DNA from: Hydractinia symbiolongicarpus | Taxonomy: Eukaryota > Cnidaria > Hydrozoa > Anthoathecata > Hydractiniidae | NCBI RefSeq assembly: GCF_029227915.1 | Contig: NC_079880.1 | Span: 7,566,001 to 7,630,000 of the forward strand | Reading direction: 5' to 3' | Length of the DNA stretch: 64,000 nucleotides | Part shown: positions 60,215 through 64,000 of the stretch, piece after piece | Position numbering within the stretch: position 1 is the stretch's first letter | How the letters are laid out: the number at the start of each line of letters is the position of its first letter | Position numbers and translations under genes: made by a program | The notes under the pieces: generated by a model | What the model was told of the DNA's origin: nothing | Databases searched by the model: none | What the model saw: the letters and a program-made list of their open reading frames with translations, nothing else

Positions 60215-62793
60215 CATTGTAATCGCTAAGTTCTAGCAATCATGTCAAATTAAGACGAATGTTATTTCTTGGAGTCCAATCGGCTCATTTTTCACATTTA
60301 TAAGGTCAAAGTCCAAAATCAGTTCAAATAAGTCCCACAGTCAATCGTTTTAATGCTGAAAGCGATGCAATCTAGTAATATCTGAAACATACCGCTAAAT
60401 GCATGTTGGTACGAATATGTGACGCAACCGTTGTACCTCAAACGGACTGATACCGTTAAAAAGTCAATGAAATGCAGTTTTTGAAACAGTGTCTATGTCT
60501 TCAGCGTAAGCTAACGGCTAGGAATGGTCCCACAGTAAAAAATAGCTTATTTGTCTACATTTTCAAATAAAGTGCTACCACAGCGCCCATTGTAATCGTT
60601 GAGTTCAAGCAAATATGTCAAGTTAAGAAGAATGTTATTTCTTGGAGTCCAAATGTCTCATGTCAAAGTCTAAAATCAGTTCAATTAAGACCCACAGTCA
60701 ATCGTTTCACTGTTAAAAATGATGCAACCTAGTAACATCGGAAAATTATCGCTAAATACATGTTGGTACGAATATGTGACTTAACCGTTGTAACTCAAAC
60801 GGATTGATACCGCTAGAAAGCCCATGAAATGCACTTTTTGAAAATGTTTCTATTTCTTTAGCGCGCGCTAACGGCCAGGATTGGTCCCACAGTAAGAAAT
60901 GACTTATTTATCAGAATTTTTAAATAAAGCGCTACCACAGCGCCAAGTGTAATCGCAGAGTTCCAGCAATAATGTGAAATTAAGAAGAATGTTGTTTCTT
61001 GGAATTCAATTGTCTCATTTATCACATTTATAAGGTCAAAGTCTAAAATCACTTCAATTAAGTCCCACAATCAATCGTTTCACTGTTAAAAGCGATGCAA
61101 CCTAATAATATCAGAAAAACATCGCTAAATACATGTTGGTACGAATATGTGATGCAACCGTTGTACCACAAACGGACGGATACTGCTAGAAACTCAGTGA
61201 AATGTAGTTTTTGAAACTGTCTCTATCTCTTCAGCGCGCGCTAACGGCTAACATTGGTCCCACAGTAACGAATGACTTATTTATCAAAACTTTAAAATAA
61301 AGCGCAAACACAGCGGCCAGTGTAATCACTGAGTTCCAGCAATCATGTCTAACTAAGAGGAATTTTACTTCTTGGAGTCCAATTGTCTCATTTATCACAT
61401 TTATGAGGCCAAAGTCCAAAATCAGTTCAAATAAGTCCCACAGTCAATCGTTTCAGTTTTAAAAGCGATGCAACCTAGTAATATCAGAAAAATATCGCTA
61501 AATACATGTTGGTACGAATATGTTACGCAAGTGTTGTACCTCAAACGGACTGATACCGTCGGAAAGTCAATGAAATATAGTTTTTGAAACTGTCTCTATT
61601 TCCTCAGCGCGCGATAACGGCTAGGATTGGTCCCACAGTAAAAAATGACTAATTAATCTACATTTTCAAATAAAGTGGTACCACAGCGCCCATTGTAATC
61701 GTTGAGTTCAAGCAAATATGTCAAATTAAAAAGAATGTTATTTCTTGGAGTCCAAATGTCTCATGTCAAAGTCTAAAATCAGTTCAATTATGACCCACAG
61801 TCAATCGTTTCACTGTTAAAAGCGATGCAACCTAGTAATATCAGAAAAACATCGCTAAATAGATGTTGGTACGAATACGTTACACAACCGTTGTAACTCA
61901 AAGGGACTGATACCGTTAGAAAGTCAATGAAATGTAGTTTTTGAAACTGTCTCTACTTCTTCAGCGCGTGGTAACGGCTAGGAATGGTCCCACAGTAAAA
62001 AATAGCTTATTTGTCTACATTTTTAAATGAAGCGCTACCACAGCGCCCAGTGTAATCGCTAAGTTCTAGCAATCATGTCAAATTAAGACGAATGTTATTT
62101 CTTGGAGTCCAACTGGTTCATTTTTCACATTTATAAGGTCAAAGTCCAAAATCAGTTCAAATAAGTCCCACAGTCAATCGTTTTACTGTTAAAAGCGATG
62201 CAATCTAGTATTATCTGGAACATATCGCTAAATGCATGTTGGTACGAATATGTGACGCAACCGTTGTACCTCAAACGGACTGATACCGTTAGAAAGTCAA
62301 TGAAATGTAGTTTTTGAAACAGTGTCTATGTCTTCAGCGTAAGCTAACGGCTAGGATTCGTCTTACATTAAAAAATGGGTTCTCTATATACATTTCTAAA
62401 TAAAGCGCTACCACAGCGACCAGTGTAATCGCTGAGTTTTAGCAATCATGGCAAAGTAAGACGAATGTTATTTTTTGGAGTCCAATTGACTCATTTATCA
62501 CATTTATAAGGTCAAAGGGTAAAATTAGTTCAATTAGGTCCCACAGTCAATCATTTCACTGTTAAAAGCGATGCAACCTAGTAATATCAGAAAAATATCG
62601 CTAAATACATGTTGGTACGCATATGTTACGCAACTGTTGTACCTAAAACGGACTGATACCGTTAGAAAGTCAATGAAATATAGTTTTTGAAATTGTCTCT
62701 ACTTCTTCAGCGCGCGCTAACGGCTAGGAATGGTCTCACAGTAAAAAATAGCGTATTTGTCTACATTTTTAAATGAAGCGCTACCACAGCGCC
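60215..62793 (+). repeat. Satellite 2579-bp repeat unit, first copy
   Basis: The beginning of this block (60215-61421) matches 62794-64000 at an offset of 2579, including the private variant TTTTAATGCTGAAAGCG at 60347 and 62926 and the TATGTGACTTAACCG variant. A further internal match (about 59940-60210 with 61430-61690, offset about 1476, four monomers) is also present. The unit contains long and short monomers. Confidence 0.83.
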
Positions 62794-64000
62794 CAGTGTA
62801 ATCGCTAAGTTCTAGCAATCATGTCAAATTAAGACGAATGTTATTTCTTGGAGTCCAATTGGCTCATTTTTCACATTTATAAGGTCAAAGTCCAAAATCA
62901 GTTCAAATAAGTCCCACAGTCAATCGTTTTAATGCTGAAAGCGATGCAATCTAGTAATATCTGAAACATACCGCTAAATGCATGTTGGTACGAATATGTG
63001 ACGCAACCGTTGTACCTCAAACGGACTGATACCGTTAAAAAGTCAATGAAATGCAGTTTTTGAAACAGTGTCTATGTCTTCAGCGTAAGCTAACGGCTAG
63101 GAATGGTCCCACAGTAAAAAATAGCTTATTTGTCTACATTTTCAAATAAAGTGCTACCACAGCGCCCATTGTAATCGTTGAGTTCAAGCAAATATGTCAA
63201 GTTAAGAAGAATGTTATTTCTTGGAGTCCAAATGTCTCATGTCAAAGTCTAAAATCAGTTCAATTAAGACCCACAGTCAATCGTTTCACTGTTAAAAATG
63301 ATGCAACCTAGTAACATCGGAAAATTATCGCTAAATACATGTTGGTACGAATATGTGACTTAACCGTTGTAACTGAAACGGATTGATACCGCTAGAAAGC
63401 CCATGAAATGCACTTTTTGAAAATGTTTCTATTTCTTTAGCGCGCGCTAACGGCCAGGATTGGTCCCACAGTAAGAAATGACTTATTTATCAGAATTTTT
63501 AAATAAAGCGCTACCACAGCGCCAAGTGTAATCGCAGAGTTCCAGCAATAATGTGAAATTAAGAAGAATGTTGTTTCTTGGAATTCAATTATCTCATTTA
63601 TCACATTTATAAGGTCAAAGTCTAAAATCACTTCAATTAAGTCCCACAATCAATCGTTTCACTGTTAAAAGCGATGCAACCTAGTAATATCAGAAAAACA
63701 TCGCTAAATACATGTTGGTACCAATATGTGATGCAACCGTTGTACCACAAACAGACGGATACTGCTAGAAACTCAGTGAAATGTAGTTTTTGAAACTGTC
63801 TCTATCTCTTCAGCGCGCGCTAACGGCTAACATTGGTCCCACAGTAACGAATGACTTATTTATCTAAACTTTAAAATAAAGCGCAAACACAGCGCCCAGT
63901 GTAATCACTGAGTTCCAGCAATCATGTCTAACTAAGAGGAATTTTACTTCTTGGAGTCCAATTGTCTCATTTATCACATTTATAAGGCCAAAGTCCAAAA
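62794..64000 (+). repeat. Satellite 2579-bp repeat unit, second copy (cut by the window end)
   Basis: A nearly identical copy of 60215-61421. Visible differences are few (for example AACTGAAACGG at 63371 where the partner has AACTCAAACGG). The array continues past the window edge. Confidence 0.83.

Noticed and set aside
1-64000. CENP-B box in the satellite
   Set aside because: I looked for the TTCG...CGGG-type core in typical monomers and saw none, so a centromere role is left as inference from array structure only.

Overview
The window is almost entirely one tandemly repeated satellite DNA, interrupted once by a LINE-type (non-LTR) retrotransposon. It is nuclear DNA of a eukaryote, and the retrotransposon (an SGNH-esterase ORF1 plus an endonuclease/reverse-transcriptase ORF2 of the CR1/L2-like group) makes an animal by far the most likely host. 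The species cannot be told from what is here. No host gene, tRNA, rRNA or CRISPR array is visible.

The satellite covers 1-54086 and 58494-64000. The basic monomer is about 373 bp, all copies lie head-to-tail in the same orientation, and the composition is A+T-rich with two GC-rich palindromic spots. About 160 monomers are present. Using the G of the recurrent GTCCCACAG as a monomer origin, spacings are mostly 372-374, with a second class of 355-357 (a 16-bp internal deletion) and a third of exactly 76 bp (a deletion of about 297 bp). Monomers are organised into several different higher-order repeats (HORs): HOR-A, a 4451/4824-bp unit with a nested 1460-bp tetramer (397-9671); HOR-B, a 3334-bp nine-mer with later copies shortened by whole monomers (8572-20061, partly again at 26429-28470); a 745-bp dimer (28734-30223); HOR-C, 821 bp, two monomers plus a 76-bp mini-monomer (33475-36122); HOR-D, a 1120-bp trimer (37596-41702 and beyond); HOR-E, a 1864-bp pentamer (42450-46176). 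Between these lie mosaics and older, less ordered monomers (notably 30224-33474), and several blocks recur far from their partners.

The retrotransposon (about 54087-58493, 4.4 kb) is near full length: a very short 5' leader, ORF1 (coiled coil, then SGNH hydrolase), ORF2 (AP-endonuclease, then FADD reverse transcriptase), a short 3' UTR with AATAAA signals and a 22-nt poly(A). It is inactive as written: ORF1 has an in-frame stop just before its expected catalytic His, and ORF2 has a small deletion and frameshift at the start of the reverse transcriptase. It sits exactly inside one 373-bp monomer. Paralogous uninterrupted monomers at 42823 and 44687 act as built-in empty sites and show that essentially no target sequence was lost or visibly duplicated.

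Nothing here looks like a multi-gene system. The most interesting content is the satellite itself (a family I do not recognise), its fast-evolving HOR architecture, and the retrotransposon insertion at a conserved TTTT/AA-like position of the monomer.
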